Shown here: positions 7,984 to 14,547 of the stretch, in pieces
How positions within the stretch are numbered: the stretch's first letter is position 1
How the letters are laid out: every line of letters starts with the position of its first letter
Assembly: GCA_024691045.1 (NCBI GenBank)
Contig: JAILOC010000159.1
Coordinates: 1-18,776, forward strand
Length of the DNA stretch: 18,776 nucleotides
Direction: 5' to 3'
DNA from: Lachnospiraceae bacterium
GTDB lineage: Bacteria; Bacillota_A; Clostridia; Lachnospirales; Lachnospiraceae
Made by a program: the position numbers and the translations under genes
Notes under the pieces: generated by a model
Seen by the model: only the letters and a program-made list of their open reading frames with translations
Told to the model about the DNA's origin: nothing
Database searches by the model: none

Positions 7984-8853
7984 CTAATAGAACGTTCGGA
8001 CAAGCTGTCCGATTATAAGTGCCCATCCGTCCGCAAGGACGAACAGAAGGATCTTAAACGGCATCGAGATCGTCGTCGGCGGCAGCATCATCATACCCAT
8101 ACTCATGAGCACCGAGGCCACCACCATATCTATAACAATGAAAGGTATGTAGATCATAAAGCCGATCCAGAACGCTATCCTGAGCTCCGATATCATGAAA
8201 GCCGGGATAAGGATCGAATTGGGAATGGACTCAAGCGATCCGTCCCACTCCATACCTGCAATATCATAAAAAAGCCGCACATCCTTTACCTGAGTCTGCG
8301 GCTCCATAAATTCCCTCATAGGAGTCATCACATTTTCCAGGAACTGATCCTGATCTATCGTTCCCGCTTCAAAGGGAATGACAGCATTTACATTGATCTC
8401 CTCAATGGTGGGCTGCATTATGAAAAAGGTAAGAATGAGCGACAGTGCGATCAGAACCTGATTGGGCGGTGCGGTCTGTGTATTGAGCGCCGCTCTCGTA
8501 AAATGAAGAACAATGATGATCCTCGTAAAAGAGGTCATCACAAGAAGCAAAAGCGGTGCAATGGCAATGAGGGTAAGGGTTATCAGAATCCTGAGAGAGG
8601 AATTCAGCGAACCGTTATCGTCATTGTATGTAATGGTAAGTCTGTTAACGGTATTGATAGTATCAAGATCTTCGGGGGTATCATAAGTGCCGGGAGGATC
8701 GATAACGGTACTGATATCGGTTTCACCGGCAGAAAGATCGTTGTCCAGCGCATATACCCTTCCGTGAAAGAAAAGACATGCAAACAGGACAATGCCCACG
8801 GCAAGGGCTATCCTTATGATATTTTTTCCGGCAGCAAGCGCGTGTGCAAACAT
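7984..8853 (-). CDS. fliP: FliP, flagellar export gate membrane protein
   Basis: 289-residue FliP, which builds the core of the export pore with FliQ and FliR. The N-terminus (1-36) looks like a cleaved signal peptide ending near VYALD. The conserved portion starts near residue 85 (SLRILITLTLIAIAPLLLL), with TSFTRIIIVLHFTRAAL (107-123), PPNQVLIALSLILTFFIM (129-146) and the C-terminal signature PFKILLFVLADGWALI (265-280). Between signal and core lies an acidic, Thr/Asp-rich segment of about 45 residues (37-80), which makes the protein longer than many FliP proteins (roughly 220-250). The start ATG overlaps the fliO stop as TAATG. A GGAGG ribosome site lies in the end of fliO. Confidence 0.96.
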   Translation of the reverse strand: MFAHALAAGKNIIRIALAVGIVLFACLFFHGRVYALDNDLSAGETDISTVIDPPGTYDTPEDLDTINTVNRLTITYNDDNGSLNSSLRILITLTLIAIAPLLLLVMTSFTRIIIVLHFTRAALNTQTAPPNQVLIALSLILTFFIMQPTIEEINVNAVIPFEAGTIDQDQFLENVMTPMREFMEPQTQVKDVRLFYDIAGMEWDGSLESIPNSILIPAFMISELRIAFWIGFMIYIPFIVIDMVVASVLMSMGMMMLPPTTISMPFKILLFVLADGWALIIGQLVRTFY

Positions 8854-9227
8854 TATTCCTGCCTTCCTCCGGAAAGATTGTCTTTATCGGAAAATGCTTT
8901 TGAGAGGATCTCGGAGAATGATTTCTTTTCAGCCGGATCCGCAATCTTAATGTCGCTTTCATCCACGTCCCCAAGATAAGTTACGCTGTCACGGGAAATG
9001 GCGATCACTTTGTATTTTGATCCTATACGTATGATCTGAACCCATTTTCCCTGGGCGATGCGGATGGTCTCGATGACCTCGGCGCTGCCGCCCGACTGCT
9101 GTACCTTCTGGAAATTCCCTACCCATTTTGCGCAGAACATACTGAGTGCCAGAACAAATATAAATACGATCAGCACTGTAAAAAATTGCGCAATATCAGA
9201 TAAAGAGTGGGATGAAAGAAGGATCAT
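8853..9227 (-). CDS. fliO: FliO/FliZ-family flagellar biosynthesis protein
   Basis: 124-residue bitopic membrane protein. One hydrophobic helix (about 13-34) is followed by a small cytoplasmic domain with the FliO pattern IETIRIAQGKWVQIIRIGSKY (residues about 53-73) and a polar tail. FliO helps assemble the FliP ring. Sequence conservation in this family is low, so position (directly before fliP and after cheY, as in Bacillus and Clostridia) contributes much of the confidence. It starts 4 bases after the cheY stop, and its own stop overlaps the fliP ATG. Confidence 0.88.
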   Translation of the reverse strand: MILLSSHSLSDIAQFFTVLIVFIFVLALSMFCAKWVGNFQKVQQSGGSAEVIETIRIAQGKWVQIIRIGSKYKVIAISRDSVTYLGDVDESDIKIADPAEKKSFSEILSKAFSDKDNLSGGRQE

Positions 9228-9231
9228 GGAA

Positions 9232-9594
9232 TCAACCTATAACCTTCTTTACAGCCTCTAATACTCTGTCAGCCTGGAAGGGCTTGACTATGAAATCCTT
9301 GGCACCGGCCTGGATGGACTCGATAACCATTGCCTGCTGTCCCATTGCGGAACACATGATGACCTTGGCACCGGCATCTGCAGCCTTGATAGCCTTAAGA
9401 GCCTGAATACCGTCCATCTCGGGCATGGTGATGTCCATAAGTACGAGGTCAGGATTGACTTCCTTGTACTTCTCGACAGCCTTTGCTCCGTTCTCTGCTT
9501 CTCCCGCAACGTTGTAGCCGTTCTTGCTGAGGATATCTTTGATCATCATCCTCATGAATGCAGCGTCATCACAGATCAGGATATTCTTTGCCAT
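9232..9594 (-). CDS. cheY: CheY chemotaxis response regulator
   Basis: 120-residue single-domain receiver. The acidic pair is D9/D10, the phosphorylation site is D54 (in LVLMDITMPEMDG), the switch residue is S82 (IMCSAMG) and the conserved Lys is K104 (FIVKPF). Phosphorylated by CheA, CheY-P binds FliM and FliY at the switch to set rotation. It lies directly after fliY, which encodes a CheY-P phosphatase, so signal and signal terminator are co-expressed. A good GGAGG ribosome site precedes the ATG. The 44-base gap from fliY shows no convincing promoter. Confidence 0.96.
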   Translation of the reverse strand: MAKNILICDDAAFMRMMIKDILSKNGYNVAGEAENGAKAVEKYKEVNPDLVLMDITMPEMDGIQALKAIKAADAGAKVIMCSAMGQQAMVIESIQAGAKDFIVKPFQADRVLEAVKKVIG

Positions 9595-9638
9595 AATTAA
9601 AATCCTCCGAATAATATTAATGTACCGTCAGGTAGTAA

Positions 9639-10925
9639 TTACTGCTTTATTATCTCCGTTACTCTGATACCAAAATTCTCTTCGATAACAACAACCTCGC
9701 CCTTTGCGACAAACTTGCCGTTAACAAGCACATCTATCGGTTCACCGGCGATCCTGTCGAGCTCTATGATCGTACCGGGAGCGAAATTGAGTATATCGGA
9801 AATGGATTTCGAGGTTCTTCCGAGTTCGACGGTGACCTCAAGAGGCACATCCATTATGAGTCCGATATTTTCTCCGCCCTGGATACCGCTCAGGTCGCCG
9901 CTGAAATTCTGGAATGTGGCTGCCTGGATGTTCATGGGCTGGGGAGGCTGTCCATATCCCATCTGAGGCATTCCCATCGGCTGTCCATATCCCATCTGAG
10001 GCATTCCCATCGGCTGGCCGTAGCCCATCTGAGGCATTCCCATCGGCTGACCGTACCCCATCTGGGAAGGATTTCCCATGGGCTGTCCCATGGGTCCGGG
10101 TGCAGGTCCGGGTGCGGGTGCCGGTGCGGGAGCGGGTGCCGGTTCGGGCGCCGGTTCCTCTGCCTGCTGCGTTCCCATAAAGGTCTCAACGATCTTCTTG
10201 GCAAAATCTATCGGATACAGTTGCATGATGGTCGAATCAACAAGATTCTCTCCTATCTGCATCGAGAACTGGATCCTGCAGAATGTTCCGCCGAGGAAAG
10301 GAGAAATGGCGGAGCCGTCATCGAAGCTCTTGAGATCAAGAAGCGAGCTTTCCGGCGGCGATATATCGATCATCGTTCCGAGCATTGTGGAAAGTGAGGT
10401 TGCGGATGAACCCATCATCTGGTTCATTGCTTCGGAGATTGCAGAAAGATGAAGCTCTCCGAGTTCCCCTTCGGTATTGGTACCGTCTCCTCCCATCATA
10501 AGGTCTGTGATGACCTTGACGTCCTGCTCTTTGAGAACGAGTATATCCGATCCATCCAGGCCCTTGGTGTACTGTATCCTGATGAATACACAGGGCTTCT
10601 CGAAATTCTCGATAAGTTCCTGCCATGTACACAGTGTAACGACCGGTGTGGTGATGTTGACCTTCCTGTTGACTAAGGAGTACAGTGTGGTCGCCGAAGA
10701 ACCCATGCTGATATTTGCCACTTCGCCGATGGCATCCCTCTCAACCTCGTTGAGAAGTTCATCGCCGCCCGTTACGGGCTGTGCATCTACCAGATAGGGA
10801 TCGGTGGAAGGTCTTTCCGATGTCAGGGGTGTTTCTACCCCGCTTATATCCGGAGCTTCATCTCCAGACAGATCCATACCGCTAAGGAGAGCGTTTATCT
10901 CATCCTGGGACAGCATTCCATCCAT
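9639..10925 (-). CDS. fliY: FliY, switch protein with CheC-type CheY-P phosphatase domain and FliN-like C-terminus
   Basis: 428-residue C-ring protein. The N-terminus MLSQDEINALL (4-14) resembles the CheY-P-binding peptide of FliM. Residues about 50-250 form a CheC-like phosphatase domain with two complete active-site signatures: D64-x3-E68-x2-N71 with P94, and S161-x3-E165-x2-N168 with P191, both fitting [DS]xxxExxNx22P. A linker (about 253-332) contains Pro-Ala dipeptides and Gln/Met/Gly repeats. The C-terminal SpoA/FliN domain (about 355-428) builds the switch base. The protein is longer than Bacillus FliY because of the linker. It starts 3 bases after the fliM stop, and its AGGAGG ribosome site lies in the last fliM codons. 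Confidence 0.95.
   Translation of the reverse strand: MDGMLSQDEINALLSGMDLSGDEAPDISGVETPLTSERPSTDPYLVDAQPVTGGDELLNEVERDAIGEVANISMGSSATTLYSLVNRKVNITTPVVTLCTWQELIENFEKPCVFIRIQYTKGLDGSDILVLKEQDVKVITDLMMGGDGTNTEGELGELHLSAISEAMNQMMGSSATSLSTMLGTMIDISPPESSLLDLKSFDDGSAISPFLGGTFCRIQFSMQIGENLVDSTIMQLYPIDFAKKIVETFMGTQQAEEPAPEPAPAPAPAPAPGPAPGPMGQPMGNPSQMGYGQPMGMPQMGYGQPMGMPQMGYGQPMGMPQMGYGQPPQPMNIQAATFQNFSGDLSGIQGGENIGLIMDVPLEVTVELGRTSKSISDILNFAPGTIIELDRIAGEPIDVLVNGKFVAKGEVVVIEENFGIRVTEIIKQ
9946..10066 (-). repeat. 33-bp tandem repeat inside fliY (encodes 11-residue Gly/Met/Gln/Pro units)
   Basis: Three full 33-base units (9946-9978, 9979-10011, 10012-10044) and most of a fourth (from 10045). The first two units are identical at all 33 positions. 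The third differs at three bases, all silent. Each unit encodes the 11-residue motif QMGYGQPMGMP in the linker between phosphatase and SpoA domains. The phase is a multiple of three, so copy-number change would only alter linker length. Confidence 0.95.
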
Positions 10926-10928
10926 CTG

Positions 10929-11909
10929 TTACTCCTCCTCTCTAATCACCGAAGTCACCCTTACAGCATACTGATCGTCGCTTGCGCCGGGCAGTGCGGT
11001 GAATTTCTTGATATTGCCGACAAATATATTCATATCGGAGTCTACCTTGGCATCAAGCCTTATGCAGTCACCGACCTGAAGATTCATAAAGTCACTGACG
11101 GAGATCTTGCTGGTACCGAGAACAGCCTTGACGGGAATGATGACGCGCTTCAGCATTGCCTCGATATTTTCCTTCGCATTCTCATCCTTGTTCTCCTGCA
11201 TGGTCGAATACCAGAATTTGGTATTGAGTCTGTCCATGACGTCTTCAAGGGTGATGAAAGGAAGACACATATTCATAAAGCCTTCGACATCGCCGATCTT
11301 GATGTTGAGCGTTACGACCGCGATCATTTCACCGGGTGCTATGATCTGCGCGAACTGAGGATTGGTCTCAAGTCTGGTCAGCACGGGTGATACTTCCAGA
11401 ACGTTCTTCCAGGGATCACGGAGAAGCTGAGTGAACATGACCATGATCTTCTGGAGTATGGATATCTCGATATCGGAGAACTCTCTCGTCTTGTCGAGGG
11501 GAGTACCTTCTCCGCCGAGCATTCTGTCTATCATCGAAAAAGCGATGTTGGTGGCAAGATCGATAATTATGTTGCCGCCAAGAGGTTCGAAACCGACTAT
11601 TCCGAGAATGCTGGGATTCGAAAGTGCATTCGTAAACTCGCTGAAAGTAACCGTCTCGGAACTCGCTACCGTAACCTGCGCATTCTTCCTCAGAATGACG
11701 GGAAGATTCGTGGAGATGAGTCGTCCGTAATGTTCAAAGATTATCTCGAGCGTACGCAGGTGTTCCTTGGAGAACTTGGTAGGCCTGCTGAAGTCGTAAT
11801 CCTTGACCGGCTTTTCCTCTGCATTGGAGATGGACTCCACATCCAGTTCGCCTGATGAGAGCTGGTTTAAGAGGGCGTCTATTTCGTTTTGCGAAAGGAT
11901 CTCACCCAC
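10929..11909 (-). CDS. fliM: FliM, flagellar motor switch protein
   Basis: 326-residue switch protein. The N-terminal CheY-P-binding peptide is ILSQNEIDALLNQ (4-16). YDFSRPTKFSKEHLR (38-52) opens the CheC-like middle domain, which has LGGEG at 131-135, the loop that contacts FliG. The C-terminal SpoA domain (about 250-320) pairs with FliY/FliN. Unlike the ExxN sites of FliY, I see no phosphatase motifs in the middle domain, as expected for FliM. The start codon is GTG at 11909, chosen because GGAGG lies 8 bases upstream and the product begins exactly like other FliM proteins. fliL ends 20 bases upstream. Confidence 0.96.
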   Translation of the reverse strand: MGEILSQNEIDALLNQLSSGELDVESISNAEEKPVKDYDFSRPTKFSKEHLRTLEIIFEHYGRLISTNLPVILRKNAQVTVASSETVTFSEFTNALSNPSILGIVGFEPLGGNIIIDLATNIAFSMIDRMLGGEGTPLDKTREFSDIEISILQKIMVMFTQLLRDPWKNVLEVSPVLTRLETNPQFAQIIAPGEMIAVVTLNIKIGDVEGFMNMCLPFITLEDVMDRLNTKFWYSTMQENKDENAKENIEAMLKRVIIPVKAVLGTSKISVSDFMNLQVGDCIRLDAKVDSDMNIFVGNIKKFTALPGASDDQYAVRVTSVIREEE

Positions 11910-11917
11910 CGGGCAAA

Positions 11918-11922
11918 CCTCC
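11918..11922 (-). promoter_or_regulatory. Ribosome binding site fixing the GTG start of fliM
   Basis: GGAGG eight bases before the GTG at 11909. There is no competing ATG in a suitable position, and the encoded N-terminus (GEILSQNEID) is canonical, so the GTG start is well supported. Confidence 0.8.
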
Positions 11923-11929
11923 GTGCGTT

Positions 11930-12451
11930 TTATCCGAACTTCACATCACTGATTGAGATGTCATATACGACCTTGGAATCAAGCCACTTCTGAATGGCTG
12001 CAAGGCATTCCTTCTTGACCTCATCACGGTTTGCGGGATTGCTCAGGTATGCGGAATCATAGCTGGAAACAACTCCCTCGATAGCCTCTTTGATGTAGTT
12101 CTCGTATGTACCGATGGTCTCGGAATTATATTTCTTGTAATCGTCATCCTTCGTGTTGATAGAAAGTGCGATCCTGCAGATCATGTATTCCTGCTTGCCG
12201 CTCTCTCCCATTTTGAGAGGTATGGTCATCGAATCACCGATGGTGTAGATCTCGGTATCGGCAAGGCTTATTGCAGGACCTTCGTCCTCTCCGTCATTTA
12301 CAAGTTCAAGATTGAGAACGGTAGCGATGGTATCAACAAGTGCAGCGGTCTTCTTGTTCGTACCGGTGATGCTTATCATCGTGATCACAGATAATGTAAG
12401 GTTCACGACAAGCAGTGCCAGTATAAGGACCGTGAGCAGATTCTTCTTCAT
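11930..12451 (-). CDS. fliL: FliL-like stator-associated membrane protein
   Basis: 173-residue bitopic protein: a short basic N-terminus, one membrane helix (about 5-28), then an extracytoplasmic domain of about 145 residues. FliL proteins surround and support the MotAB stator. The family diverges strongly in sequence. This call rests on length, topology, the C-terminal strand pattern (KVVYDISISDVKFG, like the 'VYFTDFVIQ' end of FliL) and position between motB and fliM, which is typical. The ribosome site is unusual (GGGGGAAG rather than AGGAGG). The gap to motB is 17 bases. Confidence 0.82.
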   Translation of the reverse strand: MKKNLLTVLILALLVVNLTLSVITMISITGTNKKTAALVDTIATVLNLELVNDGEDEGPAISLADTEIYTIGDSMTIPLKMGESGKQEYMICRIALSINTKDDDYKKYNSETIGTYENYIKEAIEGVVSSYDSAYLSNPANRDEVKKECLAAIQKWLDSKVVYDISISDVKFG

Positions 12452-12468
12452 AGGATTCTTCCCCCACC

Positions 12469-13338
12469 CTAATTGTTGTTATAGATTCTTATCTCAACAC
12501 GTCTGTTGCGTGCTCTTCCCGCTTCGGTGGAATTGTCGGCTATCGGCATTCTCTCTCCGTAGCCCGAATGCTTGATGAGCGAAGGATTGAGGCTGCTGGT
12601 CTCTGCGAGATAATAGAAAACCGACATTGCTCTTGCGCTTGAGAGTTCCTCGTTGGAAGGGAACCTAGCACTGTTCATGGGAACGTTATCGGTGTGACCG
12701 TCTATCTCTATCTCACCGCGCGCATATCTCTCGAGAATGGTTGCGACCCTGTCAAGGACCGGTTTGCAATCTTCATTGAGTGTTGCACTTCCGGGCGAAA
12801 AGAGGATCGAACCCTTCATCGTGAGCATAACGTACTGGGATGTAAAGCTTACGTCTATCTGATCTGAGAGCTGGCTTTCGGAAATGGCTTCGCCTATGAT
12901 CTCCGCAAGCTCCTCATTGGATTGAAGATTGGCCTGCTCGACCTGCTCTGCCGCCTGTTCGAGTGTCTGCGTTCCCGTCTGTTCGGTAATGTCAGTCTGT
13001 TCCTGGCCTCCGGACTGGGTATCGTATACCTCGATCTGATCTGTATCGCTCTCGGATTCCGCAGTGCGTCCTGTGCTGTTTATGTATTCCGCCAGTTCAT
13101 TGAGCTGGCTGACCCCGTTGCTGATAAGGATGCCTTCTCCGATGGAGGTGGATCCGCTGCTGAAAACGCTGAACGAACTGCTCATCGATGCGATGATCTC
13201 ATTGAGCTTCGCTTCATCAATGGTCGACATCGAAAACAGAAGAACGAAAAAGCATAGCAGCAGATTCATCAGATCTGAGAATGTGGCCATCCACGCGGGC
13301 GACCCCGGCGGTGGGGCTTCTTCTTTTTTCTTACCCAT
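12469..13338 (-). CDS. motB: MotB, stator protein with peptidoglycan-binding OmpA domain
   Basis: 289-residue stator subunit. The N-terminus PGSPAWMATFSDLMNLLLCFF (11-31) includes the proton-carrying Asp22 at the start of the single membrane helix (about 20-40). A plug/linker follows (about 41-160) that is unusually rich in Gln, Glu, Ser and Thr (115-150). The OmpA-like domain (about 165-285) has GHTDN (214-218) and NRRVEI (278-283) for peptidoglycan anchoring. MotA/MotB versus sodium-type PomA/PomB cannot be decided from sequence alone; the neighbours favour the general MotAB label. A 54-base gap separates it from motA, and the ribosome site is weak (AGG only). Confidence 0.95.
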   Translation of the reverse strand: MGKKKEEAPPPGSPAWMATFSDLMNLLLCFFVLLFSMSTIDEAKLNEIIASMSSSFSVFSSGSTSIGEGILISNGVSQLNELAEYINSTGRTAESESDTDQIEVYDTQSGGQEQTDITEQTGTQTLEQAAEQVEQANLQSNEELAEIIGEAISESQLSDQIDVSFTSQYVMLTMKGSILFSPGSATLNEDCKPVLDRVATILERYARGEIEIDGHTDNVPMNSARFPSNEELSSARAMSVFYYLAETSSLNPSLIKHSGYGERMPIADNSTEAGRARNRRVEIRIYNNN

Positions 13339-13392
13339 ACTTCAGACCTATCTGTTTAATATCCAAAGACTTATACAAGTCCGGTTATCGTA

Positions 13393-14187
13393 TTATTCGC
13401 CGGCTTCATCTCCGCCGGATCCTGCGTTCTCTCTTTCCTTGGGTGCAAGGAAGGATTTGAGCTTCTCCTCGATGACTCTGGGGTTCTCGCCTGCCTGGAT
13501 GGAAAGAAGGCCTTCGATCATAACCTGCTTCTGCATCATCTCGATCGCATTGTCAGCCTTGAGCTTGGCGGCAGTAGGCGTACAGATCCAGTTTGCAAGG
13601 AGTGAGCCGTACAGGGTCGTAATGAGTGCGACCGCCATGGAAGGACCGATCGACGAAGCGTCCGACATGTTATTGAGCATGTTAACGAGTCCTACCAGGG
13701 TTCCTATCATTCCCCACGCGGGACCCATGGAAGCAAGTGTCTCCCAGAATCCCGATGTGTTCTTGTGTCTTGAATCAATGCATTCCATCTCGGTCTCGAG
13801 AATGCCTCTTACGAGATCGGGATCGGTACCGTCAACAACGAGAAGAACGCCCTTCTTCAGAAAGGGCTCATCCATATCCGATGCGGATTCTTCAAGCGAA
13901 AGCAGTCCTTCCTTACGGGCAACGTTGGAAAGATCTATTATCTTCCTGATCAGATCGGGGGTGTTGACGGACGGTGCCTTGAAAATGAGCTTGATGCTCT
14001 TAAGGCCCGCAAGGTAATCGCTCATGCTGTATGAGGTCATTACCGCAGCAAAAGAGCCGCCGAAGGTGATTATGGCGGAAGGTATGTCAATATAGTTACC
14101 GACACCACCAAGTCCGGCTGCCTGGATGATACCGAACGCAAGCATGCCGAAACACATTAAAAATCCAATTAGCGAAGCTATATCCAC
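13393..14187 (-). CDS. motA: MotA, stator ion-channel protein
   Basis: 264-residue stator protein with four membrane helices (about 4-24, 34-52, 150-172, 182-203). The cytoplasmic loop has the FliG-contacting charges R91 and E99/E100 in RKEGLLSLEE. The channel Pro is P156 in MGPAWGMIGTL, and ALITTLYG (187-194) marks helix 4. Five of these subunits surround a MotB dimer and convert ion flow to torque. The start is GTG at 14187, with GAGGT nine bases upstream. The protein begins MDIASLIGF, as MotA proteins usually do. It follows flbD by 33 bases. The acidic C-terminal tail is Gly/Glu-rich. Confidence 0.95.
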   Translation of the reverse strand: MDIASLIGFLMCFGMLAFGIIQAAGLGGVGNYIDIPSAIITFGGSFAAVMTSYSMSDYLAGLKSIKLIFKAPSVNTPDLIRKIIDLSNVARKEGLLSLEESASDMDEPFLKKGVLLVVDGTDPDLVRGILETEMECIDSRHKNTSGFWETLASMGPAWGMIGTLVGLVNMLNNMSDASSIGPSMAVALITTLYGSLLANWICTPTAAKLKADNAIEMMQKQVMIEGLLSIQAGENPRVIEEKLKSFLAPKERENAGSGGDEAGE

Positions 14188-14196
14188 CTGTAAATT

Positions 14197-14201
14197 ACCT
14201 C
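14197..14201 (-). promoter_or_regulatory. Ribosome binding site fixing the GTG start of motA
   Basis: GAGGT nine bases before the GTG at 14187. The next in-frame ATG is at residue 11 inside the first membrane helix, so the GTG is the only sensible start. Confidence 0.65.
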
Positions 14202-14220
14202 AACAAAAATCGGGCTAACG

Positions 14221-14409
14221 TCATTCGTCAGCCATGATACCTTTTCTATACGATTTTACAAGATTTTTGATATCTTGTCTACTTTCTTTTACTATTATCT
14301 TGTGGCCTGTAGTAAGGGTTATAACGGTGTCCGGAGTCTCTTCTACAGTCTCGAGTAAATGGGGGTTTATGAGCAGTTTTGTACCGTTTAATCTGGTCAC
14401 TTCGATCAT
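14221..14409 (-). CDS. flbD: FlbD/SwrD family small motility protein
   Basis: 62-residue protein matching the FlbD family (called SwrD in Bacillus subtilis, where it raises motor torque and supports swarming). Visible hallmarks are the start MIEVTRLNGTKLLINPHLLE, the central TPDTVITLTTGHKIIVKES and a basic-hydrophobic C-terminal helix. There is no membrane segment. A strong ribosome site (GAGGAGGG, 14419-14426) precedes the ATG. It is the first gene after the flgE terminator and so probably the first gene of a transcript continuing into motAB. Placement before motA is typical of Firmicutes and spirochaetes. Confidence 0.92.
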   Translation of the reverse strand: MIEVTRLNGTKLLINPHLLETVEETPDTVITLTTGHKIIVKESRQDIKNLVKSYRKGIMADE

Positions 14410-14431
14410 GAGATTTTCCCCTCCTCACACA

Positions 14432-14445
14432 GTCTATATATAGAC
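14432..14445 (-). promoter_or_regulatory. 14-bp perfect palindrome at the predicted flbD transcript start
   Basis: GTCTATATATAGAC reads the same on both strands. It lies just after the TATAAT box, with the predicted +1 at its edge (near 14445), and before the flbD ribosome site. It could be an operator, or a 5-bp stem with a 4-base loop at the very 5' end of the mRNA. No regulator can be named from sequence. Confidence 0.5.
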
Positions 14446-14451
14446 ATCGAA

Positions 14452-14480
14452 ATTATATCACAAATACTATATCTTGTGGC
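14452..14480 (-). promoter_or_regulatory. Probable sigma-A promoter for flbD-motAB and following genes
   Basis: A perfect -10 box TATAAT (14452-14457), a 17-base spacer and a poor -35 box GCCACA (14475-14480, 3 of 6). It is placed between the intrinsic terminator of flgE and the flbD ribosome site, exactly where a new transcript must start. The weak -35 suggests dependence on an activator or low basal activity. I found no good sigma-D (TAAA/GCCGATAT) alternative in this gap. Confidence 0.65.
14459..14478. promoter_or_regulatory. Inverted repeat CACAA-N10-TTGTG in the flbD promoter spacer
   Basis: CACAA (14459-14463) and TTGTG (14474-14478) form a 20-bp dyad filling the space between the -35 and -10 boxes. 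The position is typical of a repressor operator or a spacer-acting activator. Short arms make chance occurrence possible. Confidence 0.35.
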
Positions 14481-14499
14481 ATGAATTTTCAGAAAATTT

Positions 14500-14530
14500 A
14501 AAAAAAACCGGGCAGGTGATCCTGCCCGGT
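14500..14530 (-). terminator. Intrinsic terminator downstream of flgE
   Basis: On the transcribed strand a perfect 10-bp, GC-rich stem (ACCGGGCAGG / CCTGCCCGGT, arms 14507-14516 and 14521-14530) with a 4-base loop is followed directly by a run of eight T. It begins 17 bases after the flgE TGA. This is a textbook rho-independent terminator in the minus orientation. Confidence 0.93.
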
Positions 14531-14547
14531 CATATCAGTTTACCCTA

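Noticed and set aside
8714..8721. Sigma-D-like -10 box (ACCGATAT on the minus strand) inside fliP; a similar box at 16558-16565
   Set aside because: Neither has a TAAA-like -35 at the right distance, and both lie in conserved coding sequence. They are chance matches.
7828..8979. Long open frame (383 codons) on the plus strand, antisense to fliQ, fliP and fliO
   Set aside because: It lies opposite clear, tightly packed export-gate genes. Its translation is His/Arg/Lys/Ser-rich with no family resemblance, and it lacks a good ribosome site. It is a by-product of codon use on the real strand.
9946..10077. 33-bp repeats resembling a CRISPR or mobile element
   Set aside because: Units are directly adjacent with no spacers and encode an in-frame peptide repeat in fliY.
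13064..14017. Long open frame (317 codons) on the plus strand opposite motB and motA
   Set aside because: It is antisense to well-recognised stator genes, and its composition (Ser/Arg/Pro-rich) is that of a shadow frame.
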